From contig CM068553.1 in assembly GCA_035048495.1 (NCBI GenBank), forward strand, positions 20,833,190-20,897,189: a stretch of DNA of 64,000 nucleotides, written 5' to 3'. Below are positions 1-10,543 of the stretch, piece after piece. The notes beneath the pieces are model-generated. The model had not been told where the DNA came from and did not search any database. It was given only the letters and a program-made list of their open reading frames with translations. This stretch comes from Euptelea pleiosperma. Lineage: Eukaryota; Streptophyta; Magnoliopsida; Ranunculales; Eupteleaceae. Made by a program: the position numbers and the translations under genes. Each line of letters opens with the position of its first letter. Position 1 is the first letter of the stretch.

Positions 1-59
1 TAAAAATTAAAACAGAGTAGTAGTACTCCGCCGACAGACGGCTGTCTAATGTTGATGAT

Positions 60-420
60 GGAGCAAAGTCTGAACCAGTATGGATGTTTGGCCTAACACG
101 AGGTGGACCTACAGACCCAAAATTAGTCTAATTAGTGATTTCCTAAGCGTTGGATTGGACTATCGGAGTGGTTTTCATGGGTTGATTTTAAACTGTGGTA
201 TTTTAGCATTATATGAGATGCAAAGATCCAAAGGTTTAAATTCACAAATAAGGCTGATTTTTTGTATTTAGGTCTACCTAGGGATGGGCCAAACATTCAT
301 ACGTCAGTATTCTCTATTATAAGTGTGCCACATGGTTCATATTCATTGATGACGTATGTTCCATCTGCCATGTTCTACTCTTAAAAATGTGCCAAGTGGC
401 ACGCTCTTAGAGTCGACTAA
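60..420. repeat. Degenerate Mutator-type MITE (family A)
   Basis: This stretch is a foldback sequence. The left half (about 80-190) and the right half (about 220-330) are rough inverted complements that share the family phrases TGGATGTTTGGCC, GGTGGACCTACA and AGGCTGATTTTTTG. The same phrases recur in the better preserved copies at 52730-53135 and 56233-56628, which have 9-bp target duplications. The ends here are too decayed to set exactly, and no duplication was found. No gene is visible in it. Confidence 0.6.
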
Positions 421-451
421 TGAAGGTACGACTGGAGAGGTTGTAGCTTAG

Positions 452-777
452 CGGGGTGTTTGAATCGCCATTTTTCAAAACAAAATATATTCTTTTTCTT
501 AGAAAAGATCATTTGGATCATAATTAATGCAAAATGTCTTTAGCTTCTCTTAGTGGGCCCCATTGCTAAAATATCTTTATTTATTTATTTTTTTTTTGAG
601 GGAACTTCTACCAAAGACTATTTCTCTGTTTATTATGTTCGTTGAACCAGCAAATTTTAAAAAAGTATTTTTTTACTTGAAAAACAGCTTTCTGCTATTT
701 TTTATAAAAAAGACTTTTTGGCTTGAAAATTATATTCTAATGGAATAAATACTTTTTTAAAAATGGCAATTCAAACA
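452..777. repeat. Foldback MITE, class uncertain
   Basis: The left end reads GGGGTGTTTGAATCGCCATT and the right end is its approximate reverse complement (AAAATGGCAATTCAAACA), about 325 bp apart and separated by AT-rich sequence. The GGTGTTTG-type end resembles hAT or PIF/Harbinger MITEs, but I could not see a convincing target duplication, so the superfamily is left open. Confidence 0.5.
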
Positions 778-814
778 ATCTATTATTTTGGAAAAAGTCT
801 TTGTTGACTGACTC

Positions 815-1130
815 GATGTGTGGCACAGTACTCTTAAAGATCACTGATCGAATTGATGTTTGGCCCAACGTTAAGTGGACTATAAATCTAAAATTAGTCT
901 GATTAGAAATTTTGAAGCGTTGGATTGGAGACGTTTTAATGGGTTGATTTTTAACTGTGTTATCTGAGCATTATTTGGGGGTAAAAAGATCCGAAGAGTA
1001 GTCAAGCTGGTTTTTTTTATTTAGGTCATCCTAGGAATGGGCCAAACATCCATACCGTCAGTGGTCTCTAAAAGTATGTCATCTGGCTCATACTGTGGTC
1101 CGTCATCATCAACGGATGTCTGTCAGCAAA
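815..1130. repeat. Degenerate Mutator-type MITE (family A), second copy
   Basis: It has the same inverted arrangement as the copy at the start of the window: TGATGTTTGGCCCAACG on the left is answered by GGGCCAAACATCCATACC on the right. Between them lie GATTAGAAATTTTGAAGCG and GGGTTGATTTTTAACTG, the family core. The two copies flank the unrelated foldback element at 452-777. Confidence 0.55.
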
Positions 1131-1194
1131 TATCTACTCCATAAAAATCATTGGGCTGCGATGTAACAAACTGAAGCTGAAACCTTCAAACCTT

Positions 1195-1472
1195 GTAACT
1201 CATGGCTGCCATCTAGGCCCACCGACCGCATGGATGTTTAGCCCACCCCTTGGTAGACTTTGATACCAAAAATCTGCTTGTTTGATGATTTTAGCCATTG
1301 GTTTTAGTACTCAGATAACTGATTGAATCCAACGGCTAGAATTAAGCCTTAGAAGTACTGAACTTTAATGGCTAGAAATTAGCAATCACGGTGAATTTTG
1401 GAATGTATATCCACCAAGGGTAGGGCTCAACATCCATGCGGTCAGTGGGCCCAGATGGCAGTGGTGAGTTAC
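1195..1472. repeat. MITE, family C
   Basis: The terminal inverted repeats are about 20 bp: GTAACTCATGGCTGCCATCT on the left against GTAACTCACCACTGCCATCT read from the right. Inside them are the mirrored phrases CCACCGACCGCATGGATG and CATCCATGCGGTCAGTGG. Relatives occur in both introns of the neighbouring receptor kinase and at about 52400-52680 and 54380-54640. No clear target duplication was seen. Confidence 0.6.
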
Positions 1473-1599
1473 AAAAATGGTGCTAGTGCTTGTTATATCG
1501 CGACTTAAAATCATCCTCCGAGTCACTGAGTTAAGTCTGAAATCTGAAGACTCCGCCTTTTGTTATTTCCTGAGCTGTGGGAAGCATGAAAACGCCCTA

Positions 1600-1835
1600 C
1601 TACGAGGCACACTTTTTTGGGCCCACTGACACATGGATGATTGGCAACCCATTGATGAGCTACACACTAAAAATCAATCTGATTGGTGATCGCTAGCCAT
1701 TGAGTTTGAGCTTTTTCATGGGGTGATTTTTAACCGGTGATTCGAGCATATTTTGGGTATACAAATCAAATGGCTACAGATCACCAATCAGGCTGATTTT
1801 TGGTTTATAAGGCCGTGAAGCGGTTTGCCAAATTA
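1600..1835. repeat. MITE remnant related to families A and C
   Basis: It holds the family phrases GGGCCCACTGACACATGGATG, AAAAATCAATCTGATTGGTGA and AATCAGGCTGATTTTTGG in inverted order, without recognisable ends. From 1836 to 2147 I see nothing codable: a short AT-rich stretch and a further MITE-like phrase near 2030-2080. Confidence 0.4.
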
Positions 1836-2147
1836 TTTGTTAGTGAGTTCGAAAGAGTGTCAGGTGTTGCGTTCTGTGCGCCCCACAGCCCCACAGAATG
1901 ATGCTTCTCTCGGTAAAAAACTTTCAAAACGAGGAAACGTAAACATGAAAAAAAAAAAATTTAGTCTGCAGCATTTTGTCCCTGCGGAAATATGGAGCGC
2001 ATAGAAATGAGCCAGTCGCATGCTTTCTGGTCCACCATGAATGACTGGTCCAGCACTTGGTGGACCTACTCCGAGGACCACTTATCGACTGGAGCAAAAA
2101 AAATTCCCTCCGCTTTGTAAATTTTAAGGGGAAGAATTTTCATCTTA

Positions 2148-2434
2148 GGGCATGTTTGATTGCCAAGTGAGAAAATTGTATTTTTCTTGGGAAAACACCT
2201 GTCCCTTGTTAGATAACAATTTTAAATCTGTATAATTTTCCCTACCAAGTCATTTAAATCTGTCTAATTTTCCCAACTAAGCCAGGAATTCATTTTCCAT
2301 CGAGATTGGTGAGAATTCATTTCCACCTGTACACCTTTATTTTCTCACATTATTGAAATATGTGTTCTTAGTTGCAATCAATCAGCCATTTAAGGCATTT
2401 CGCAGAAGCATTTTCTGTGCAGTCAAACAAGCCC
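2148..2434. mobile_element. Tourist-like (PIF/Harbinger) MITE
   Basis: A 287-bp element has terminal inverted repeats GGGCATGTTTGATTGC on the left and GCAGTCAAACAAGCCC on the right, and a TTA on each side (2145-2147 and 2435-2437). A TWA target duplication with GGGCnTGTTTG-type ends is the signature of PIF/Harbinger MITEs. It carries no coding sequence and would depend on a transposase encoded elsewhere. It lies about 450 bp upstream of the kinase start codon. Confidence 0.7.
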
Positions 2435-2533
2435 TTATTTACACGGCAGTTACAATGTACCTATTTTCAACTACAACAGTTAACAACTACTCAAAGAAGA
2501 CCAAATCTCGGCTGACAAAAAAAAGGCTAGATT

Positions 2534-2762
2534 AGTATAGCCACCCTAAAAAATTGGTGATATTTGTATGACCCCCTGGTTAGTTTTATTAGTGACTGAC
2601 ACTCAATCAGAACCCATTCTTACGTGTAAAGTATTTTCAGGACAAAACGGTCTATCTTTACAAAAGTTAACTTCCGTTTAAGTCAGAGGGGGACAGGCAA
2701 CTAAATGAAACTAGCGGGTGGTCATACAAATTTCTCCAATTTTTGAGGGGTGTCATACTAAT
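2534..2762. repeat. Foldback MITE in the kinase promoter
   Basis: Near-perfect inverted ends, with AAAAATTGGTGATATTTGTA on the left answered by the complement of CAAATTTCTCCAATTTTTGA on the right, bracket about 230 bp of non-coding DNA. The right end is only about 130 bp upstream of the kinase ATG, so the core promoter or 5' leader probably contains this element. No TATA box that I would defend is visible between it and the ATG. Confidence 0.55.
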
Positions 2763-2890
2763 TGACCCAGAAAAAAACCAAAGACCAAATCTCACTTATC
2801 CTCTCGGCCTCCTACTTAATTTATGGGAAGAAATCTGCCCTATCAACCTCCTCTCTTACACTATCAACCTCCTCTGTAACCCATAAGAAA

Positions 2891-5800
2891 ATGATGAAAG
2901 AAAGAAGTGGGGCTTCATTTCCGCTATTGCTTTTGCTTAATCTAGTCTTGTTATTTTGTGCAACTGCCGTAGCATCGACATCTCAAGTCTTGCTCGGTTG
3001 CCGAGAAAAATGTGGAAACATGAGCATTCCCTACCCGTTCGGAATCCGAGAAGGATGCTATAGAGATGCCGGGTACAAAATAACATGTAACGGCAACAAA
3101 CCCTTCCTGGGTACTGTGAACGTTGAGATTCTAAGTCTATCAGTGGACGCCCAAGTGGTCATCAATGGTCAGTATGTTAGCGACTGTTACAACTCGGGGG
3201 GACTGAGACTTTCCAGTACGATAGACAACTTTCCGTGGATCGATTTGAGGGGAAGCCCTTTCAGGTATTCATTCATTCGCAACAAGTTCATGGCCGTTGG
3301 CTGTAACACCCTCGCACTTATCGGTGACTCTATAGGGCAAGGCTTCAAAGGCATGTGCACGTCGTTTTGCTTCAACAACACACCTATTGACGAGAATTCT
3401 TGCTCCGGTAGTGGTTGTTGCCAAGTTAACATTCCCCGGGGACTTCAGACGTTTAACACCAGTCTCGATGGCAGATACAACCAGATTAATTCCTGGCAGT
3501 ACAACAGCTGTAGCTATGCCTTCCTAGTTGCTGATACCTTCACTTTCAATTTATCGGATCTCTCCACTAATGGTATCTTCAATAGAACTCCGATTCCGGT
3601 GGTGCTACGCTGGGTAATTGGGAACGAGACATGCCTAGAAGCTCAAAGAGGTGACTCGGCCTCTTATGCTTGCAGATCAAATAGCTATTGTCAGGACTCC
3701 ATAAATGGCCCTGGATATCGTTGTTACTGCAACGACGGTTACCAAGGGAACCCTTATCTCCCCCAAGGATGCCAAGGTAAGTAAGTTGTTTATTTTCTAC
3801 GGCCAAAGGTAGCTTAGATGACCGGTTTTTCGGGCCCACTGACCCACGAATGTTGGCCCACAACTAGATGGATCTATTAAATAAAAGCAGCCTGAGTAGT
3901 GACCTCTTGCCATTTGGATTCAAATGTTTTCATGCGGTGATTTCTTGCCGTTGGATTTGAATAAGTTTTTGGATATATATTTAGATTCAATGGCTAGTGA
4001 TCACCAATCAAATTTGAATAAGTTTCTAGCAATTCAATACCCCTAAATTGCGAACCCCTTTTATGAAAAAATGATTGAATCCAACGGCCATGAATCACCA
4101 AAAAGCTGATTTTTGGTATGTAGGTCCACTAAATGATGGCCAAACAATAATCATGGTCAATGGGCCCAAAAGAGTGTAAGGTCAAAGCATAGAGCTTATT
4201 TCAACTTTTTATGTTTTGGGTAATTAAGCTTTGATTTCAACTTTAGCTAACAAGGTTTCTTTTTCTTCTCCTGGGTGATGGGCATATTATCAAGATATTG
4301 ACGAGTGTGGCAACCCAAACAACATACCCTGCCATGCGGATGCTATTTGCAAAAATACCCCTGGGGGTTTTCAATGCTCTTGTAACCCGGGCTACCATGG
4401 TGACGGTACAATATATGGAACCAGCTGCATCCGTAATACTAAAGCATCTCCAGTGACGATACACCTCATTGTAGGTAAGGCGGCAGTGTAGATGATAAAT
4501 GTTAGGATTAGGATCGATCCTTCTATGTTTTCATTCCTTCACTACAAAGAATTAGGAAACAATTTAGATGCAGAAGTATTCAGATGAAGTCGATGCAGAG
4601 GACTCTCATGGCCCCACATAGCTCATTTTTTTTGGGCCTGCGACCAAATGGATTGAGCACACCCATTGGTGAATATACAAACTAAAAATCAACTTTATTC
4701 ATGATATTTAACCATTGGATTTAGTACGCAGAACCATGCTTGAATCTGATGGCTGGAATCAATTCCCAAAAAGTACTAAATTAAATCTATAGCTAGAGAT
4801 AGCCAAATGATCAGGTTGAGTTTTGGTATGTATATCACCAAGGGTGGGCTTTACAGACGTGATTGGTGGGCCCAAAAAAATGCCCTATGTAGGGCCATGA
4901 GAGTCCTCTCCATCTAAAATTCTTCCCAGGAATTATGGGTCCATTTTTTATTCATGGACACCACTATCAAGAGATATAATGTCCTAGCTCCAAATTTCAT
5001 AGACATTCCTTTCCTCAACCATTGTTCACTAAGCAAGACATACTAAAAATTGCAAAAGAACAAATGTCTTTCCACATTGCACCCAAACACTCCAATAGTT
5101 GTTTGCCTCTAATTTCAAAAGTCTTCAATTGAATGAAAGTCTTTCTGGTTGAATGGGACTAGTGATACTCGATCTTCTAAAATGTTTTCTTAATTTCCAG
5201 GTATTGGTCTAGGCCTTTTGTTTCTAATGGTTTCTAGTTCTTTGTTATACTGGGCACTTAAGCATAGAAGGCTTATCAAACTCAGAGAGAAATTCTTCAA
5301 ACAAAATGGAGGTTTTCTGTTGCAACAACAAATATCTTCACGTACAGGTGTTTCAGATCGGATTGCCAAGATTTTTACCGTAGAAGACTTAAAAAAGGCA
5401 ACCAACAACTATGATGAGAGTCGAGTACTTGGCGAGGGAGGCTATGGTACAGTATACAAAGGAATTTTACCAGATAAGAGAGTTGTAGCCATTAAGAAGT
5501 CCAAATTAATGGATCAGAGCCAAATTACACAATTCATAAATGAGGTGGACATTCTTTCACAAATCAACCACCGAAATGTGGTAAAGCTTTTGGGTTGTTG
5601 TTTAGAGACTGAAGTTCCCTTGTTAGTTTACGAATTCGTTTCCAACGGTACTCTTCTCCAACGCATCCATAACAAGAGCAATGCAAGTAGCATTTCATGG
5701 ATTTACCGCTTAAAGATCGCCTCGGAAACTGCAGGAGCACTTGCTTATTTGCACTCAGCACACTCCATACCGGTCCTTCACAGAGATGTCAAGTCTGCCA

Positions 5801-6381
5801 ACATATTATTAGATGATAATTACATGGCAAAAGTATCTGATTTTGGAGCTTCAAGGTTGGTTCCTCTTGATCAAACTCAAATGACTACACTGGTTCAAGG
5901 GACCTTAGGATACTTGGATCCAGAATGTTTTCAAACAGGTAAATTAACTGAAAAAAGCGATGTTTATAGCTTTGGTATTGTTCTTGTGGAGATTTTAACT
6001 GGGGAGAAGCCAATTTCATTCGAAAGATCTGAACAATATAGAAGCTTGGCTATGTATTTTCTTTCTTCAATCAGTGAAAATCGACTCTTTCAAACTCTTG
6101 ACGATCGAGTTGTGAATGAGGGGGGCAAAGAGCAACTACTAGCAGTTGCTGAGCTAGCAAGGAGATGCCTAAATCTAAAAGGGGAGGAGAGGCCTACAAT
6201 GAAAGAAGTGGCAGCAGAGTTGGACAAATTGAGAATGTTCCAAGAGCATTATTCGATGCAGCAAAACTACGAGGAGACTGAAATTTTGCTAGGTGAACCA
6301 TCAAATTCTTCCACTAGTGATCCAACTAGTCAATATAGTGTGGTGAATGACTTCATGCAATCATTAGAGATTGGCCGATGA
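2891..6381 (+). CDS. Wall-associated receptor kinase-like protein, 3 exons
   Basis: This gene encodes a plasma-membrane receptor kinase expected to bind cell-wall pectin outside the cell and phosphorylate Ser/Thr inside it. Exons are 2891-3776, 4295-4474 and 5201-6381, with GT/AG borders and phase 1 at both junctions, giving 748 residues with no stop or frameshift. The order is: a signal peptide (about 1-29), a GUB_WAK galacturonan-binding domain starting at Cys37 with the YPFGI motif, an EGF-like module near 250-295, and a calcium-type EGF module in exon 2 (DIDEC at its start). A transmembrane helix follows at about 354-377, then the kinase: glycine loop [10 protein letters not shown] (432-441), Lys454, the HRD catalytic loop with Asp541, and DFG with Asp559. 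All catalytic residues are present, so the kinase looks active (RD type). The start is the first ATG of the pair at 2891/2894, directly before the signal peptide. The reading frame is open further upstream but has no earlier ATG. The family assignment is firm; the ligand is inference. Confidence 0.93.
3825..4175. repeat. MITE remnant in kinase intron 1
   Basis: Intron 1 (3777-4294, 518 bp) is mostly a foldback element. GGGCCCACTGACCCACGAATG on the left is answered by ATCATGGTCAATGGGCCCA on the right, with CAAAAAGCTGATTTTTGGTA near the right end. These are family C phrases. The splice donor (AAG/GTAAGT) and acceptor (TATCAAG/AT) lie outside it, so splicing should be unaffected. Confidence 0.55.
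4600..4912. repeat. MITE in kinase intron 2
   Basis: Intron 2 (4475-5200, 726 bp) contains a family C MITE with terminal inverted repeats GAGGACTCTCATGGCCC and GGGCCATGAGAGTCCTC. The inner half-sites ACCAAATGGATTGAGCAC and CAAGGGTGGGCTTTACAGAC mirror each other. I could not settle a target duplication. Confidence 0.6.
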
Positions 6382-7410
6382 TCCTTAAGGGAGACATCTT
6401 CACTAAGATGATAAGATCCTCTTAATACTATTCATTATCACTTGGGTGTTTGCAGTTTAAATTACACCATTTCTATATGTAATGAATACTTTAAAAAAAA
6501 AATTTGCATCTTTTTTTTCTCCTAAGGTTTCATGTTCTTCTATATGTGGTTAATGAAGTGTAGTCTCCACAAGTTTTTAATATATTTACTATGTAGTTCA
6601 AGTCATTGAGTATGGGCTGATTTCAAATGGATGTTTTTCTATGGGTCCTTCCATTACAATGTAATTTGGTCGACATTGGAAGTACTCAAACGATGTTTTC
6701 ACCTCAAAAGTATAAAATTCTCCTCAAAGATGTAACTTTTGGTTGGTTCCAATTCACGAAATGGCCTGGTGTTTGGGCCTTCCAAATTGAAGACCAGTTG
6801 TCCCTTTATTAAGTGATCTATGTAGCTCTAAGCTAGACCTGTGGTCGAACCTTGAAAGTTGGACTCTATCACCATATCGAGCAAGTGACTGAGTGATGGT
6901 TTCAATTAGACCCACTATCAAGTGGTGCTTATGTGTATGATCTATATACTTGAGACCAACCTATAGTAAGGGTGGTCCCAACCCCAATCAAATCAAAGGT
7001 GTTTTGTTGTCATTCTCCTTTAGCTACACAGCATTTTTTTTACTGTCAAGAAAGCCAATAAATTACAAGGTAGGGTTCATGTCCACTATAGGTCAAGTCC
7101 ACATTTATTGACCGAATATGTGGAATTCACCTTCTAGTGGGTCTATTTGGACTGAGCCACATGGCCACTATCGGGTTAGGGCCTAGAATTTAGGTTTGAC
7201 TTGGCATTTTTCATGACCAAAGAGTATTGCTATTACAATGGAGAGTCGGTCGATCTTTTTCTTTTACATTGTGACATGGCTTTTGTAGTTTGCGCTGCCT
7301 TCTTTACATAATTTGGGATGGCTTGGGTTTTGTATCGGTCTATGCTAGATTTTTGTTCTTCTGCTTTCTCTTCTAGCTAGAGAGTGTCTTTCCTGGCGTA
7401 TACTTCCATT
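6382..7410 (+). other. Kinase 3' UTR and unassigned intergenic DNA
   Basis: The first 150 bases are AT-rich and probably the kinase 3' UTR: AATGAA occurs near 6481 and AATAAA near 7056. The rest (about 6600-7410) shows no reading frame with a recognisable product, no inverted ends and no clear match to the repeat families in this window. It stops abruptly at the LARD-A fragment beginning near 7411. Confidence 0.4.
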
Positions 7411-7782
7411 CTTTGGGCCGGCTTTTTGGTCCTCTTATTCAGCCCATATTTGGCCCATATCTTCTAGTCATAGCATGTGGGCTTTTTAAGCTTTGATAAT
7501 GGGCTTTCATGATCGATTTGGGCCCACAAGTCTCGAGAATCGTCCCATCGGGGTTTCCTGCGACAGAAGAAGCGCGTAATGAGACTTTATCAGAACGGCT
7601 TAATATTTAGACTTCCAAAAATGTGTTTAATGCATGCAAATATACCATTTCGTCCAGAAAAGTGTGTTCTACGCAACAGAAGAGACTATTACGTAGAAAA
7701 GTAGATAAATATAGCATTTTACGTAGGAGAATGCAATAACGTTAAAAGGATAATTGCTTAAAATAAGCACTTTTGAGCGAAA
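7411..7782 (-). mobile_element. Truncated LARD-A 3' LTR
   Basis: In minus orientation this is the beginning of a LARD-A LTR (TCGCTCAAAAGTGCTTATTT). It is missing its first bases and is cut off after about 370 bp. It closely matches 10170-10540 and 42850-43225. It is joined directly to the primer binding site of the LTR to its right, so no internal region remains between the two LTRs. The left border near 7411 is abrupt and has no TG/CA end. Confidence 0.75.
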
Positions 7783-7799
7783 CCCCGGCAGCGGCGCCA
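7783..7799 (-). promoter_or_regulatory. LARD-A primer binding site, tRNA-Asp type
   Basis: Read on the minus strand, TGGCGCCGCTGCCGGGG begins two bases after the LTR end. It matches the usual plant tRNA-Asp primer binding site with one difference (GCTG for GTTG). This places the 5' LTR at 7802-10543 and fixes the element's orientation. Athila-type Gypsy elements use this primer, which suggests but does not prove the origin of LARD-A. Confidence 0.75.
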
Positions 7800-9058
7800 T
7801 TTGAAAGTAGGGTTTTTCCGTCGTTGAGAGAACGACCCTAACTTAAACACATTTGTAATTTGATCCGCATTTTAATCCTGCAAAATATAAACTTTTGTAT
7901 AGGGATTCATGTCGGATGTCGATCCGCACTCGGGATTAGTCGGATTAGCGCGAATAAGAACAAAAACTGACGGACCATCACAAGAAATAATAGATAAAAA
8001 TAAACTTCATCATTCATTAATCAAAATGTCCTTACAATATTTGAATTAGCAACAGTCAAAGCCAGACTAAAAAAAAAAAAACATTCTAGAGAGAGAAAAA
8101 TATAAGGAGAATAAGTAGTGAGAGAAAATGAGAGAGGAGGCATTTTAGAGAGAGAAAATGGAAGGTATAGAGAGAGAACGAGAATATGCTAAAGACTAGA
8201 GAGAGAAAATAATGTAGAGAGAGAGAGGGGAACTAGGAAATAGAGAGAGAAAATGAAAAAAAGAGAACTAGATGAAAAATCTAGTGAGAGAAGAAGTTAC
8301 CTTGACCTACCAAGTGGATGACGGTGAAGATGTACGCTTGATGCTTGCCTGAAGAATGCCAACCGTGAGCGAGTGATATGCTGCCCCGTGCTTTGGGCCA
8401 TGGAAAGGCAATGATGGATCCGGGTTGGTTTGCACGTGAAGATTGAATAGAAGACCCAGAAATGATTGATCCGTGAAGAGCACGGACTCATTGAGTTGCA
8501 CATCTGTGGAGGAACACTAAGAGAGTGTTGCTGCCCACAGTGATGATGGAGGAGAAGGGCATTTGCAAGTTGGCTTGGAGAAGGTAGGGTCTGCAACGAA
8601 GCAGCCACTGCCTCTTGGAAGAGCCGTGAAGATGGTAGATTCGGCCAGTGGAGTTGTTGCAAGCTGCAACTGTGATGCAACAAAGAGGGTGGCGCGAATC
8701 GTGGTTGGATGAGATGCTACAAATGGGCAACGTGGTGGATCTGTAGGTGCTCGTGTAGCCTACTCAAAAATGAACCCAGAAACCAAAACAAAAAGAAAAC
8801 AAAGAAGAGAGAAAAGGTGAGGGAAAGAGGATTGCGTAGAAGAGAGATTACCGTTGGAGATGGTGGCGATGAGAACCAGCAAGGATGCTGGTTGCTGCAA
8901 GGAGGAAGAAGACGGTGGTTGCAGTGGCAAAGGTGCGGCGGGGTTGCTGTTCGCAGGCGGAGGTGCACCAAGGCGTTGATGCAGTGGGCGGCGGTGGTTT
9001 TTCGGTGGTAGCGTGTTGCTATTTGGAATACCAGGACAGTGTGGGCAGCAGCAAGATA

Positions 9059-9332
9059 GAGAAGAAGAAGAAGAAGAAGAAGAAGAAGAAGAAGAAGAAG
9101 AAGAAGAAGAAGGCGGCCGGAGAAGATGGTGGAGGCGAAGAGGTGCGCTGGCGACCGGAGTTGCAGCCTGCAACTCCGGTGAGGACGTGAAAACGAAAAA
9201 ACTAGAAAAGCAAGAAGAAGACAGAGGAGAGAAGGAAGAAGAAGAAGAAGAAGAAGAAGAAGAAGAAAGAGAAGAAGAAGAAGAAGAAGAAGAAGAAGAA
9301 GAACGGCCGGAGTTGCAAACCTGCAACTCCGG
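9059..9332. repeat. GAA microsatellites with paired hairpins
   Basis: Runs of GAA at about 9059-9111 and 9233-9302 each neighbour an inverted repeat of the type CCGGAGTTGCAG / CTGCAACTCCGG (9155-9179 and 9307-9332). The same pairing of a (GAA/TTC) run with this hairpin recurs in the other LARD-A LTRs (27098, 27294, 35876, 36076, 41897), so it is a conserved feature of the LTR. Confidence 0.8.
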
Positions 9333-9819
9333 CGAAGGAGAGGGAAGAAGACGAAGAAGAAAGGAGGAAGAAGAGGAGAAAGAAGAACGCGGGGAAGAAG
9401 GGAAAGGATAGGGGGAAGGAGAGGAGGAGATTGGAGGGGGATTAGGGTTCGAACGAACCCCTATCCTTCTCCTTTTAAAGCTCCCTATTTCCTTTAATGG
9501 AAATAGGGTATTTTTTGAAAATAAAAAATATGAAAAAAAATATATATATTTATTTATTTATTTTTTTTAAGTAAAAATCTACTTTTCTATGGGGAATCTC
9601 CCCAATTAGTGGACCCCCCATTTAATTAAAATTATTTTGAAATTCGTGGGGTCCACTAACTGGTCGGACAGCGGGTCGATGAAGATGGGCCCGGCTATTG
9701 GCCCACATGGATTGATGATGTCCATCGTCTCACAAGATGATGTGATAGACAGTCTGATGGCGATCGGATGGATGGTGACTTGATTGGGACTCAGATTGGT
9801 AGATCGACGGATCTAGAGA

Positions 9820-9893
9820 GATCCAACGGTCCGATTGAAGATCCAACGGTCCGATGGAAGATCCAACGGTCTGATGGAAGATCTAACGGTCAG
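9820..9893. repeat. 20-bp tandem repeat in the LARD-A LTR
   Basis: Nearly four units of GATCCAACGGTCCGATGGAA start at 9820, 9840, 9860 and 9880. Other LTR copies have different unit numbers (two near 13418, about three near 37735 and 42518), as expected of replication slippage. Confidence 0.8.
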
Positions 9894-10543
9894 AAAGCTA
9901 AGAGAGATGAGATAGAGTCGATGGGCAGGAGTTCTGGGGTTAGGTCAGTAGATTCGAGGACCGAGAGATGAAGAGAGAGAGAATAAGGAGAGATGAGAGA
10001 GAAAGTATCAGAAAATAGAGAGAAAAACACTGGCGGAGGGTCTGGAACCCTGGTCTTCACTGTGACCATCCTCACGCTTCTCCAGTAGAGTCGACCATCA
10101 TTCTTTGCTGACTCAGGATAAGCTATTGGTCCGTCTCTTGGTCATTGGCTCTCCTACTCTCTTCGTTCTTTGGGCCGGCTTTTTGGTCCTCTTATTCAGC
10201 CCATATTTGGCCCATATCTTCTAGTCATAGCATGTGGGCTTTTTAAGCTTTGATAATGGGCTTTCATGATCGATTTGGGCTCACAAGTCTCGAGAATCGT
10301 CCCATCGGGGTTTCCTGCGACAGAAGAAGCGCGTAATGAGACTTTATCAGAACGGCTTAATATTTAGACTTCCGAAAATGTGTTTAATGCATGCAAATAT
10401 ACCATTTCATCCAGAAAAGTGTGTTCTACGCAACAGAAGAGACTATTACGTAGAAAAGTAGATAAATATAGCATTTTACGTAGGAGAATGCAATAACGCT
10501 AAAAGGATAATTGCTTAAAATAAGCACTTTTGAGCGAATATCA

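Larger units (their letters stand above)
7802..10543 (-). mobile_element. LARD-A 5' LTR (deletion-derivative copy)
   Basis: A 2742-bp LTR in minus orientation: the + strand starts TGAAAGTAGGGTTTTTCC and ends CACTTTTGAGCGAATATCA, so the LTR reads TG...CA. It is followed by a primer binding site on its left. It lies in the internal region of another LARD-A copy (10544 onward). It contains two GAA runs, two copies of the recurrent hairpin and a 20-bp tandem repeat. The open frames within it are low-complexity (Glu-, Arg- or Ser-rich) and I do not regard them as genes. Confidence 0.85.

Noticed and set aside
2762..2890. Extension of the kinase frame upstream to 2762
   Set aside because: The extension has no ATG before 2891 and starts at a TTG. 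The signal peptide begins right after the ATG pair at 2891/2894.
8297..9411. Several frames of 80-188 residues in the LARD-A LTR
   Set aside because: They overlap each other on both strands, are low-complexity and arise from GAA repeats and purine tracts in an LTR.
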